A stretch of DNA of 5,859 nt from Flavobacteriales bacterium (GTDB taxonomy: Bacteria; Bacteroidota; Bacteroidia; Flavobacteriales; Flavobacteriaceae), in contig JALVLX010000033.1 in NCBI GenBank assembly GCA_027032855.1, forward strand, positions 1 through 5,859. The letters are read 5' to 3'. The stretch's first letter is position 1. Every line of letters begins with the position of its first letter. A program made the translations under genes and the position numbers. Positions 1 to 5,712 of the stretch are shown here, piece after piece. The notes under the pieces were generated by a model. That model was not told the DNA's origin, made no database searches, and saw nothing but the letters and a program-made list of their open reading frames with translations.

Positions 1-2
1 AA

Positions 3-3000
3 GCAAAATTTGTCGTAGGACACAATATTGAGTTTGACCGCAAAGTAACCGGTGCGGAATTTCATAGAAAAAATATCCCAACAACCTTGCTCGACAAAGA
101 TGTTTTGGATACGATGACCCAAAAAACTGCTGATTTGTGTCAACTTCCCGGCGGTAAAGGAGGAAAGTTTAAAATGCCTAAATTGGGTGAATTGTACCGT
201 CATTTGTTTGGGGTAGATTTTGTAGAAGCGCATAATGCGACTGCTGATGTGGAAGCTACTGCCCGTATTTTCTTAGAGCTGATACGTCAAGATCACTTTA
301 CACCTGAAGAATTGCAGGCAGAACCGGATTATTTAGACAAGTTTAAAGCTGAAAATCCGGATACCATTCAACTTATTGGGTTAGAACACGTCAGCTTTAA
401 GAAAAAAAGTACCGAATTAAAGCAAAAAACCCAAAAAAAACAAAAAAAAACAACCAAAACAGGCGATATATCTCTAACAGATGTAAGTTTTACACACTTG
501 CACAATCATACACAATATTCGGTTTTGCAATCTACTACCAAGATAAAAGAATTGGTGCAAAAAGCCGGTGATTACAATATGCCCGGTGTGGCCATGACGG
601 ACATCAACAATTTGATGGGGGCTTTCAAATTTGTATCGGCAGTAGAAGATTACAACAAAGATAAGGAACCCGGTGAGCAGCTTAAAGCTTTGGTTGGAGT
701 GGAGCTAAATGTGGTAGATGATCACAACGATAAAACCGTGAAAAACAACGGTTTTGCTACGATTTTTATTGCTAAAAACAAAAAAGCCTATCACAATTTG
801 GTCAAGCTGGTGTCAGCAGCACATACAGAAGGGTATTACTACGTGCCGCGTATCGGACGCGATTGGATAGAACGCTATAAAGAAGGACTGATTGTGTTGA
901 GTGGTTCCTTGTCGGGAGAAATTGCCCAAAAAATCTTGACTCAAGGCGACAAGCAAGCCGAAGAAGCTGTGCAATGGTGGCAAAACCTGTTTGGCGATGA
1001 TTATTATCTCGAACTCAACCGCCACGGCTTGGAAGAGGAGGAGCATGTCAATGAAGTGTTATTGGAATTTGCAGAGAAATACGGTATCAAAGTTGTGGCG
1101 GCAAACAACACCTATTATTTAGACCGATCAGATGCCGATGCGCAAGATGTTTTACTTTGTATCCGTGACAACGAAAAACGTTCTACACCGATAGGGCGGG
1201 GAAGAGGTTTCCGGTATGGATTGCCCAACAACGAATTTTACTTTAAGACACCGGAACAGATGAAGGAATTATTTCACGATATTCCGGAAGCTATTATCAA
1301 TACACAAGAAATAGTCGATAAGGTTGAAAATTATCCATTAAAACGAGATGTTTTACTTCCTAAGTTTGATATTCCCGAAGAATTTGTTGATCCGTTAGAT
1401 GAAGTAGATGGTGGTAAACGCGGAGAAAATGCCTATTTGAGATATCTGACATACGAAGGTGCCAAAAAGCGTTGGGGAGAATTAACGCCGGAAATTGAAG
1501 AACGTTTGGAATTTGAGTTGGAGATAATTGAGATGACCGGCTATCCGGGTTATTTTTTGATTGTACAGGACATTATAAAGCAGGCAAAAAAGATGGGAGT
1601 TGTCTGCGGTCCGGGAAGAGGTTCGGCAGCCGGTTCGGCAGTAGCTTATACTTTGGGAATAACCAATGTTGACCCGATTAAATACCAATTGCTTTTTGAG
1701 CGTTTTCTCAATCCCGAACGGATATCATTGCCGGATATAGATATGGATTTTGACGACGAAGGGCGCGAACGGGTAATTGAATACGTTATCAACAAATACG
1801 GTCGTGAGCGGGTGGCGCAAATTATCACTTACGGTTCCATGGCCGCCAAGTCGTCTATACGCGATGCGGCTCGTGTGATGGAATTACCCTTAAATCAGGC
1901 AAATGATTTGGCAAAAAAAGCCCATACATCTTTGTCGTTGATATTAAATCGTGATGAAGACAAAATAAAAGCAAAAATAAATCGTCCGGAAGAAATAAAA
2001 GAGGCTTTGGAATTGGCAAATTTGGCAAATGGGATTGATCAGGCAGCTGAAACCATTAATACAGCAGGCCGTATTGAAGGCTCTTTGCGAAACTTGGGCT
2101 TGCATGCTTGTGGTTTTATCATTGCGCCTACCAATCTGGATGAAGTGGTACCGGTCACAACTGCCAAAGGTTCCGACATGTTTGTGACCCAGTTTGACAA
2201 CTCGGTAGTTGAGGATGCCGGCTTGCTGAAAATGGATTTTCTCGGTATCAAAACATTGACGATTATTCGTGATGCACTTCGTATCATCAAGCAACGTCGC
2301 GGTATTGAAGTAGATATCGATAATATTCCGCTGGATGATGAAAAAACCTATCGTTTGTTTCAAAATGGTCAAACAGTAACGGTTTTTCAGTTTGAATCAC
2401 CCGGCATGCGTAAAAATTTGAAAAGTTTACGACCTACCGAGTTTGAAGATTTGATTGCCATGGTGGCGTTGTACCGTCCGGGTCCGATGGAAAAAATCCC
2501 CAATTATATTCGTCGTAAATACGGTCAGGAGCCTATAATGTATGATTTGCCCGAAATGGAAGAATACCTGAAAACGACTTATGGTATTACCATTTATCAA
2601 GAGCAAGTGATGTTGTTGTCTCAAAAATTAGCCGGATTTACCAAGGGGCAAGCAGATAGTTTGCGGAAAGCCATGGGTAAGAAAAACCATGAGTTATTGG
2701 CTAAGATGAAACCCTTGTTTATTGAAGGTGCCATGGCAAACGGTCACCCGAAAGAAATCTTGGAAAAAATTTGGGAAGATTGGAAGAGTTTTGCGTCTTA
2801 TGCCTTTAACCGGTCACATGCCGTGAGTTATGCGTTGGTGTCGTATCAAACGGCTTATCTCAAAGCTAATTATCCTTCGGAATATATGGCAGCTGTATTG
2901 TCGCATAATTTGAAAGATGCCGGCAAGTTGTCGTTTTTGATGGGTGAAACCCGAAAAATGGGCATCAAAGTGTTACCGCCAGACATAAATGAATCCGACT

Positions 3001-4139
3001 ATCTTTACACAGTTAATAAAGAAGGAAATATCCGCTACGGCTTGGGAGGTGCCTCGGGAGTAGGCAAATCGGCTGTTGAAGCTATTATTGAAGAACGTGA
3101 TGCAAACGGACCTTACAAGAGTATCTTTGATTTTGTAAAACGGGTCAATTTGCGAGCAGTTAACAAGCGTACCATTGAAAATTTGGTACAAGCCGGCGCT
3201 TTTGATTGTTTTGAAGGAACGCACAGAGCTCAGTATTTTCAGATTGCCGACGGAACCAATTTTATTGAAAAAGCCATTAAATTCGGTAACCGGTACAAGA
3301 AAAATAAAGAATCTATGCAAGGCTCATTATTTGGAGATTCTGAAGAAGTGCAAATACCCGAACCCGAAATTCCGGATTGTGAGCCGTGGACTGAGTTGCA
3401 AAAACTTGAAAAAGAAAAGGAAGTAGCCGGTATATACCTGTCCGGTCACCCGTTAGATTCTCTAAAAATACAATATAAATATTATGTGCAACATCCGATT
3501 AGTTTTGTCAATAGAATGATACAGGTGTTGTCCGGTGACAAAGATGAAAAAAACAAACAAGAAGGAGAAGAATTGCTCGAAAGCGAAGAAGAAAAAGCCG
3601 AAAGAGAGTTGGAATACAAAAAATTTGAGCAAATGCTGGGACGGGAAATGGTTATTGCCGGAATGGTTACAAAAACGCATCATTTTGAAACGAAAAACGG
3701 TAAACAAAAAGGCGAATTAACGATTGAAGATTATACTGACAGTATTACTTTGGATTTTTGGAATGAAGACTATTTGGAAAACGCTAAATTTTTTGTGTCG
3801 AATATTTTTGTGATTGTACGCTTAAGGATAACCCGGAGCTATTACAATAACAGATTAAGAATACAAGTGTCAAATATTGGCTTGTTGACAGATGTCTTTG
3901 AAAAAGAACCGAAAGATTTGACATTAAATTTGTATGCTTCAATGGTTGACAGGAAGATGATTGACGATTTGTTTGAATATTTAAAACGCTTCAAAGGAAA
4001 TCAGAAATTGACAATCAACATCATAGATACAAACGATTATAAATTGAGTATTCCGGCTGACTCCGGTATTACCATAAAAATTAATCCGGAATTGCTGTTA
4101 ATGTTAGAAGGCATGAAGGTGCGTTTTAAGTTGAGTTAA
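3..4139 (+). CDS. dnaE: DNA polymerase III subunit alpha with fused N-terminal DnaQ-like exonuclease (5' partial)
   Basis: Catalytic subunit of the replicative DNA polymerase. The frame is open from the first complete codon (position 3), so the start lies upstream; a TTG at 87 is internal. Residues are counted from position 3. Residues 1-105 end a DEDDh exonuclease: Exo II is HNIEFD (21-38) and Exo III is HNATAD (231-248); Exo I is outside the window. A lysine-rich linker (about 134-153) leads to a PHP domain beginning FTHLHNHT. The palm has GPGRGSAAGS (residue 536), catalytic PDIDMD (1731-1748) and the third aspartate in KMDFLG (2235-2237). Also visible are FQFESPGMR, YRPGPM, AFNRSHAVSYA, an HhH region near residue 1013, a QGSLF clamp-binding-like motif (3318-3332), a charged insert (about 1179-1212) and an OB fold (about 1215-1300). 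The visible 1378 residues exceed the ~1160 of E. coli DnaE because of the fusion. The PHP site appears degenerate, as expected if the fused exonuclease proofreads. The polymerase identity is very secure. Confidence 0.97.
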   Translation, partial: AKFVVGHNIEFDRKVTGAEFHRKNIPTTLLDKDVLDTMTQKTADLCQLPGGKGGKFKMPKLGELYRHLFGVDFVEAHNATADVEATARIFLELIRQDHFTPEELQAEPDYLDKFKAENPDTIQLIGLEHVSFKKKSTELKQKTQKKQKKTTKTGDISLTDVSFTHLHNHTQYSVLQSTTKIKELVQKAGDYNMPGVAMTDINNLMGAFKFVSAVEDYNKDKEPGEQLKALVGVELNVVDDHNDKTVKNNGFATIFIAKNKKAYHNLVKLVSAAHTEGYYYVPRIGRDWIERYKEGLIVLSGSLSGEIAQKILTQGDKQAEEAVQWWQNLFGDDYYLELNRHGLEEEEHVNEVLLEFAEKYGIKVVAANNTYYLDRSDADAQDVLLCIRDNEKRSTPIGRGRGFRYGLPNNEFYFKTPEQMKELFHDIPEAIINTQEIVDKVENYPLKRDVLLPKFDIPEEFVDPLDEVDGGKRGENAYLRYLTYEGAKKRWGELTPEIEERLEFELEIIEMTGYPGYFLIVQDIIKQAKKMGVVCGPGRGSAAGSAVAYTLGITNVDPIKYQLLFERFLNPERISLPDIDMDFDDEGRERVIEYVINKYGRERVAQIITYGSMAAKSSIRDAARVMELPLNQANDLAKKAHTSLSLILNRDEDKIKAKINRPEEIKEALELANLANGIDQAAETINTAGRIEGSLRNLGLHACGFIIAPTNLDEVVPVTTAKGSDMFVTQFDNSVVEDAGLLKMDFLGIKTLTIIRDALRIIKQRRGIEVDIDNIPLDDEKTYRLFQNGQTVTVFQFESPGMRKNLKSLRPTEFEDLIAMVALYRPGPMEKIPNYIRRKYGQEPIMYDLPEMEEYLKTTYGITIYQEQVMLLSQKLAGFTKGQADSLRKAMGKKNHELLAKMKPLFIEGAMANGHPKEILEKIWEDWKSFASYAFNRSHAVSYALVSYQTAYLKANYPSEYMAAVLSHNLKDAGKLSFLMGETRKMGIKVLPPDINESDYLYTVNKEGNIRYGLGGASGVGKSAVEAIIEERDANGPYKSIFDFVKRVNLRAVNKRTIENLVQAGAFDCFEGTHRAQYFQIADGTNFIEKAIKFGNRYKKNKESMQGSLFGDSEEVQIPEPEIPDCEPWTELQKLEKEKEVAGIYLSGHPLDSLKIQYKYYVQHPISFVNRMIQVLSGDKDEKNKQEGEELLESEEEKAERELEYKKFEQMLGREMVIAGMVTKTHHFETKNGKQKGELTIEDYTDSITLDFWNEDYLENAKFFVSNIFVIVRLRITRSYYNNRLRIQVSNIGLLTDVFEKEPKDLTLNLYASMVDRKMIDDLFEYLKRFKGNQKLTINIIDTNDYKLSIPADSGITIKINPELLLMLEGMKVRFKLS
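402..450 (+). other. A-homopolymer cluster in the exonuclease-PHP linker, possible slippage site
   Basis: Within dnaE, runs of A7 (402-408), A6 (424-429), A8 (433-440) and A9 (442-450) encode the lysine/glutamine-rich linker between the exonuclease and PHP domains. Losing one A in the A9 run would put the reader into a frame with a TAA at 475-477, giving an exonuclease-only product. Gaining one A opens a frame with no stop for at least about 100 nt. The homopolymers and the stop are seen directly; any slippage is inference. The tract may simply be a low-complexity linker in an A-rich genome. Confidence 0.4.
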
Positions 4140-4184
4140 AGAAAAAAATCATTATTACCTCATTTAACCAAATAACCAATAAAC

Positions 4185-4676
4185 ATGAATACACTCACCG
4201 AAGGTTCCATATTCAAAGCACTGGTCAAATTATCCATTCCGTTGATTTTGACCAATATATTGCAGACGGCATATAATTTGACCGATACGTTTTGGGTGGG
4301 GCGTTTGGGCAGTGTATCTGTGGCGGCGGTTTCGTTGGCATTTCCCATAGTGTTTATCATTGTGTCTTTGGGTTCGGGAATGGCAATTGCAGGTTCTATT
4401 TTGGTTGCCAAACGCCAAGGTGCCAAAGATACGGACGCTGTAGCGCATATTTCTACACAAATTTTCTTTTCAGTGTTGGCCATCTCGTTGGTGTTAGCGG
4501 TTTTGGGCTATATTTTAACGCCTTATTTGGTGCGTATAATGAATGTCACACCTGAAGTTTATAAGGAAGCGGTTGCATATTTAAAAATAACTTTTTTGGG
4601 TTTGCCACCTTTGTTTGTTTATTTGACTTTTCAGTCACTGATGCGTAGCATAGGTAAAGTAAAATTGCCGGTTTGA
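4185..4676 (+). pseudogene. MATE-family efflux transporter, C-terminally truncated
   Basis: MATE proteins are inner-membrane Na+- or H+-coupled antiporters that export drugs and organic cations; family members have about 450 residues and 12 membrane helices. This frame gives only 163 residues. The N-terminus is typical of the family (KLSIPLILTNILQTAYNLTD, then FWVGRLG). Four hydrophobic stretches are visible, roughly residues 14-36, 45-72, 88-112 and 128-150. The frame stops at TGA 4674-4676, just after QSLMRSIGKVKLPV, a point where intact relatives continue into the next helices. Neither other forward frame downstream encodes the missing helices, so this is loss of the 3' part rather than a single frameshift. 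The ATG at 4185 lies 45 bp after dnaE stops, has no Shine-Dalgarno (usual in Bacteroidota) and has A at -3; no promoter or terminator is seen in the gap, so read-through from dnaE is plausible. A half transporter is unlikely to function. An assembly join is an alternative explanation. Confidence 0.85.
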
Positions 4677-4720
4677 TATTGTAATACGGTATAAATGGTT
4701 TGACGGTGTTGCGTAACGGT

Positions 4721-4748
4721 TGATGTCTGATGTCGGGTGTTCGATGTT
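4721..4748. repeat. Heptanucleotide repeat, consensus nGATGTy, four units
   Basis: Two identical TGATGTC units (4721-4734) are followed by the diverged units GGGTGTT and CGATGTT. This short 7-bp satellite begins 44 bp after the premature transporter stop, so it lies close to the break in that gene. Confidence 0.6.
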
Positions 4749-4795
4749 CATTGAATCACACTTTTCAATTATTCAAATTAATAGTAGAGTTTTTA

Positions 4796-4803
4796 TATCT
4801 TTG
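4796..4803 (+). promoter_or_regulatory. Isolated TAnnTTTG (-7-like) element
   Basis: TATCTTTG matches the Bacteroidota -7 consensus TAnnTTTG. I see no TTG/TTTG at the expected distance upstream (about 17-23 bp), and no gene follows: the next ATGs open frames of one codon (4812) and six codons (4893). It may be a chance match in AT-rich DNA or the remains of a promoter for a lost gene. Confidence 0.2.
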
Positions 4804-4849
4804 AACATCAAATGTAATAAAGTCCGAATTATAGGGGGTTAGACCAACG

Positions 4850-4872
4850 TCCCGAACCCAAAGGGAGCGGGA
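4850..4872. repeat. Imperfect hairpin TCCCG..CCC-aaa-GGG..CGGGA
   Basis: An outer 5-bp stem (TCCCG/CGGGA) and an inner 3-bp stem (CCC/GGG, loop AAA) are separated by a 2x2 internal loop. No T-run follows, so a simple intrinsic terminator for the upstream transcript is not well supported. It differs in sequence from the hairpins at 5026-5468. Confidence 0.5.
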
Positions 4873-4876
4873 TAAC

Positions 4877-4897
4877 AAATCGTAAATCCGAAATGAA
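4877..4897. repeat. Heptanucleotide repeat, AAATCnn type, three units
   Basis: The units AAATCGT, AAATCCG and AAATGAA follow one another directly. This is a diverged version of the longer satellite at 4974-5022 and of the cluster at 5474-5494. Confidence 0.55.
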
Positions 4898-4973
4898 AAA
4901 ATTTAAAATATAAGCAGTAAGATGTGAAGTGATAAATATTCATCAATAAGAAAAACTTTCTATGAACTACAAA

Positions 4974-5022
4974 AAATCGCAAATCTGAAATCGCAAATCT
5001 AAATTCTGAAATCAAAAATAAT
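4974..5022. repeat. Heptanucleotide satellite AAATCnn, seven units
   Basis: Seven consecutive 7-bp units can be read: AAATCGC, AAATCTG, AAATCGC, AAATCTA, AATTCTG, AAATCAA and AAATAAT. The satellite ends three bases before the first CCCC-TAC-GGGG hairpin and forms the left border of the hairpin island. Its first 19 bases recur exactly 500 bp downstream at 5474-5492. Confidence 0.75.
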
Positions 5023-5025
5023 GTC

Positions 5026-5038
5026 ACCCCTACGGGGT
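5026..5038. repeat. Hairpin ACCCC-TAC-GGGGT
   Basis: A perfect 5-bp stem with a 3-nt TAC loop. Its loop lies 52 bp before that of the next hairpin, so it appears to be the first diverged member of the ~53-bp periodic array. No T-run follows. Confidence 0.75.
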
Positions 5039-5077
5039 TTATGTTCAATTATTACACATATTTTCTATAATCATTTC

Positions 5078-5090
5078 ACCCCTTCGGGGT
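5078..5090. repeat. Hairpin ACCCC-TTC-GGGGT
   Basis: A perfect 5-bp stem with a TTC loop. Its loop lies 53 bp before the loop of the first exact array unit. The bases after it (CAGCGGTTATTT, then CTAC at 5117) resemble the CATCGGTATTTT...CTAC spacer of the array, which supports a diverged second unit. Confidence 0.75.
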
Positions 5091-5116
5091 TCAGCGGTTA
5101 TTTATCAATATTTTAT

Positions 5117-5305
5117 CTACAAACGGTGTCGCACCTACGGCGCTCATCGGTATTTTCCTATTGATTTAACTACAAACGGTGTCGCACCTACGGCGCTCAT
5201 CGGTATTTTCCTATTGATTTAACTACAAACGGTGTCGCACCTACGGCGCTCATCGGTATTTTCCTATTGATTTAACTACAAACGGTGTCGCACCTACGGC
5301 GCTCA
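5117..5305. repeat. 53-bp tandem repeat array, about 3.6 identical copies
   Basis: The motif AAACGGTGTCGCACCTACGG begins at 5121, 5174, 5227 and 5280, exactly 53 bp apart. The full 53-bp unit, including the AT-rich part CATCGGTATTTTCCTATTG and the following CTAC, is identical in the three complete copies; the fourth copy diverges after 5305. Each unit carries an imperfect hairpin GCACC-TAC-GGCGC (5131-5143, 5184-5196, 5237-5249, 5290-5302; one A-C mismatch) and an overlapping alternative stem GGTG-TCG-CACC. The identity of the copies implies recent amplification. Spacers are identical too, so this is not CRISPR. Copy number could be miscounted in an assembly. Confidence 0.95.
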
Positions 5306-5355
5306 ATATTATCCGTATGACGTTAATTTCACATCATAATTTGCCTTTCAAAATA

Positions 5356-5383
5356 TTACCCCGTAGGGGTAAACTGTTTGTAG
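5356..5383. repeat. Inverted copy of the array element: hairpin TTACCCC-GTA-GGGGTAA plus GTTTGTAG
   Basis: A perfect 7-bp stem with a 3-nt loop (5356-5372) is followed by GTTTGTAG (5376-5383). Read on the minus strand this is CTACAAAC, then a short spacer, then a TAC-loop hairpin. That is the same order as in each array unit, where CTACAAAC precedes the hairpin. It therefore faces the last array copy in opposite orientation across about 50 bp. Confidence 0.7.
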
Positions 5384-5408
5384 AAAAAACAACGAAACCC
5401 CAAAATTA

Positions 5409-5421
5409 GCTCCATAGGAGC
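5409..5421. repeat. Hairpin GCTCC-ATA-GGAGC
   Basis: A perfect 5-bp stem with an ATA loop, 51 bp after the previous hairpin loop. It shares the size and loop length of its neighbours but has a different stem, which shows that the element family varies in stem sequence while keeping the structure. Confidence 0.65.
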
Positions 5422-5422
5422 G

Positions 5423-5454
5423 ACCCGAAATTGCCATGATTGATATTTTCGGGT
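5423..5454. repeat. Inverted repeat ACCCGAAA / TTTCGGGT with 16-nt loop
   Basis: ACCCGAAA at 5423-5430 pairs perfectly with TTTCGGGT at 5447-5454. The larger loop sets it apart from the 3-4 nt hairpins on either side. It sits between the GCTCC/GGAGC hairpin and the AACCC/GGGTT hairpin and almost touches both, suggesting a three-hairpin folded unit at 5409-5468. Confidence 0.6.
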
Positions 5455-5468
5455 AACCCTACGGGGTT
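5455..5468. repeat. Hairpin AACCC-TACG-GGGTT
   Basis: A 5-bp stem with a TACG loop; the central CCCTACGGGG matches the hairpin at 5026-5038. It is the last member of the hairpin series and ends five bases before the right-hand heptad satellite. Confidence 0.65.
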
Positions 5469-5473
5469 CAACC

Positions 5474-5494
5474 AAATCGCAAATCTGAAATCTG
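5474..5494. repeat. Heptanucleotide repeat AAATCnn, three units (right border)
   Basis: The units are AAATCGC, AAATCTG and AAATCTG. The first 19 bases are identical to 4974-4992, so the two satellites form direct repeats around the hairpin island. Confidence 0.7.
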
Positions 5495-5501
5495 CACCTC
5501 T

Positions 5502-5637
5502 GTACAATTTTTGCTCTTTCATCGCAAAAATCACTCGGTGACCGGATTTCCTCAAACACCGGTCACTTCGGTACATTTTTGTTCGTGCCTCACAAAATCA
5601 CTCAGCGAACTACTTATTATTTCCTCAATACCTCAAA
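5502..5637. repeat. Diverged direct duplication, two copies offset by 69 bp at their left ends
   Basis: Two adjacent segments share the same ordered blocks: GTACA plus a T-run and TTG, then CAAAA, then ATCACTC, then ATTTCCTCAA. Copy 1 starts at 5502 and copy 2 at 5571; they have diverged by substitutions and small gaps. It lies immediately upstream of the promoter for the last gene, so it could hold upstream control sequence, though nothing shows that directly. Confidence 0.5.
5538..5566. repeat. Inverted repeat GTGACCGG / CCGGTCAC
   Basis: A perfect 8-bp stem (5538-5545 with 5559-5566) encloses a 13-nt loop. A smaller stem TCAC-TCG-GTGA (5531-5541) uses part of the same left arm, so the two cannot form together. 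A T-run at 5576-5580 lies ten bases past the stem, too far for a standard terminator. A terminator or an operator-like site are both possible; neither is established. Confidence 0.5.
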
Positions 5638-5650
5638 TAATTTACAATCG

Positions 5651-5684
5651 TTTGTCAAATAAGTAAAAAAACATTGTATTTTTG
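5651..5684 (+). promoter_or_regulatory. Bacteroidota-type promoter (TTTG, 22 bp, TATTTTTG)
   Basis: TTTG at 5651-5654 and TATTTTTG at 5677-5684 match the -33 TTTG and -7 TAnnTTTG elements of the primary sigma factor of this phylum, with a 22-bp spacer inside the usual range. Transcription would begin near 5690, leaving about 20 A-rich nucleotides before the ATG at 5713 and no Shine-Dalgarno, as is normal in the phylum. Confidence 0.75.
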
Positions 5685-5712
5685 CCAAATAAAAATTTAA
5701 AATCATAAAAAA

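Larger units (their letters stand above)
4677..5650. other. Repeat-rich non-coding island
   Basis: This stretch of about 970 bases between the truncated transporter and the next promoter contains no open frame resembling a protein, and I see no tRNA, rRNA or known riboswitch. It consists mostly of heptanucleotide satellites, short GC-rich hairpins with 3-4 nt loops, a 53-bp tandem array, a longer inverted repeat and a diverged direct duplication; these are listed separately. Stretches with nothing I can name are about 4677-4720, 4749-4795, 4898-4973 and 5306-5355. The pattern resembles intergenic REP/BIME-like elements. No transposase is present in the window. Confidence 0.8.

Noticed and set aside
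87..89. TTG as the start codon of the polymerase gene
   Set aside because: The same frame is open to the left edge and encodes the Exo II motif GHNIEFD at 18-38, so the real start is outside the window.
1944..2372. Minus-strand 142-codon open frame inside dnaE
   Set aside because: It lies fully antisense to the conserved polymerase palm region and has no recognisable domain, so it is a shadow frame.
4140..4184. Terminator or promoter between dnaE and the transporter
   Set aside because: The 45-bp gap has no inverted repeat with a T-run and no TAnnTTTG element.
4160..4555. Antisense and alternative-frame open frames over the transporter
   Set aside because: The MATE frame carries clear family sequence; the others are low-complexity shadows of it.
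4893..4913. Short frame MKKFKI after the orphan -7 element
   Set aside because: Six codons only, inside the diverged heptad cluster, with no sign of coding beyond the ATG.
4839..5048. Minus-strand 69-codon open frame
   Set aside because: Its FRFAISDLRF-like stretch is the translation of the AAATCnn heptad satellite; there is no evidence of coding.
5117..5305. CRISPR array
   Set aside because: The intervals between the hairpin motifs are identical in all copies, so there are no unique spacers; no cas genes are seen. It is a plain tandem repeat.
5356..5559. Minus-strand 67-codon open frame
   Set aside because: It is built from translated hairpins and heptads, with no start context or domain. 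Such frames arise from repeats and are often mis-annotated as hypothetical proteins.
4677..5650. tRNA, riboswitch or other known RNA gene
   Set aside because: No cloverleaf, no T-loop consensus and no riboswitch core could be recognised. The hairpins are short and repeated, which fits intergenic repeats.
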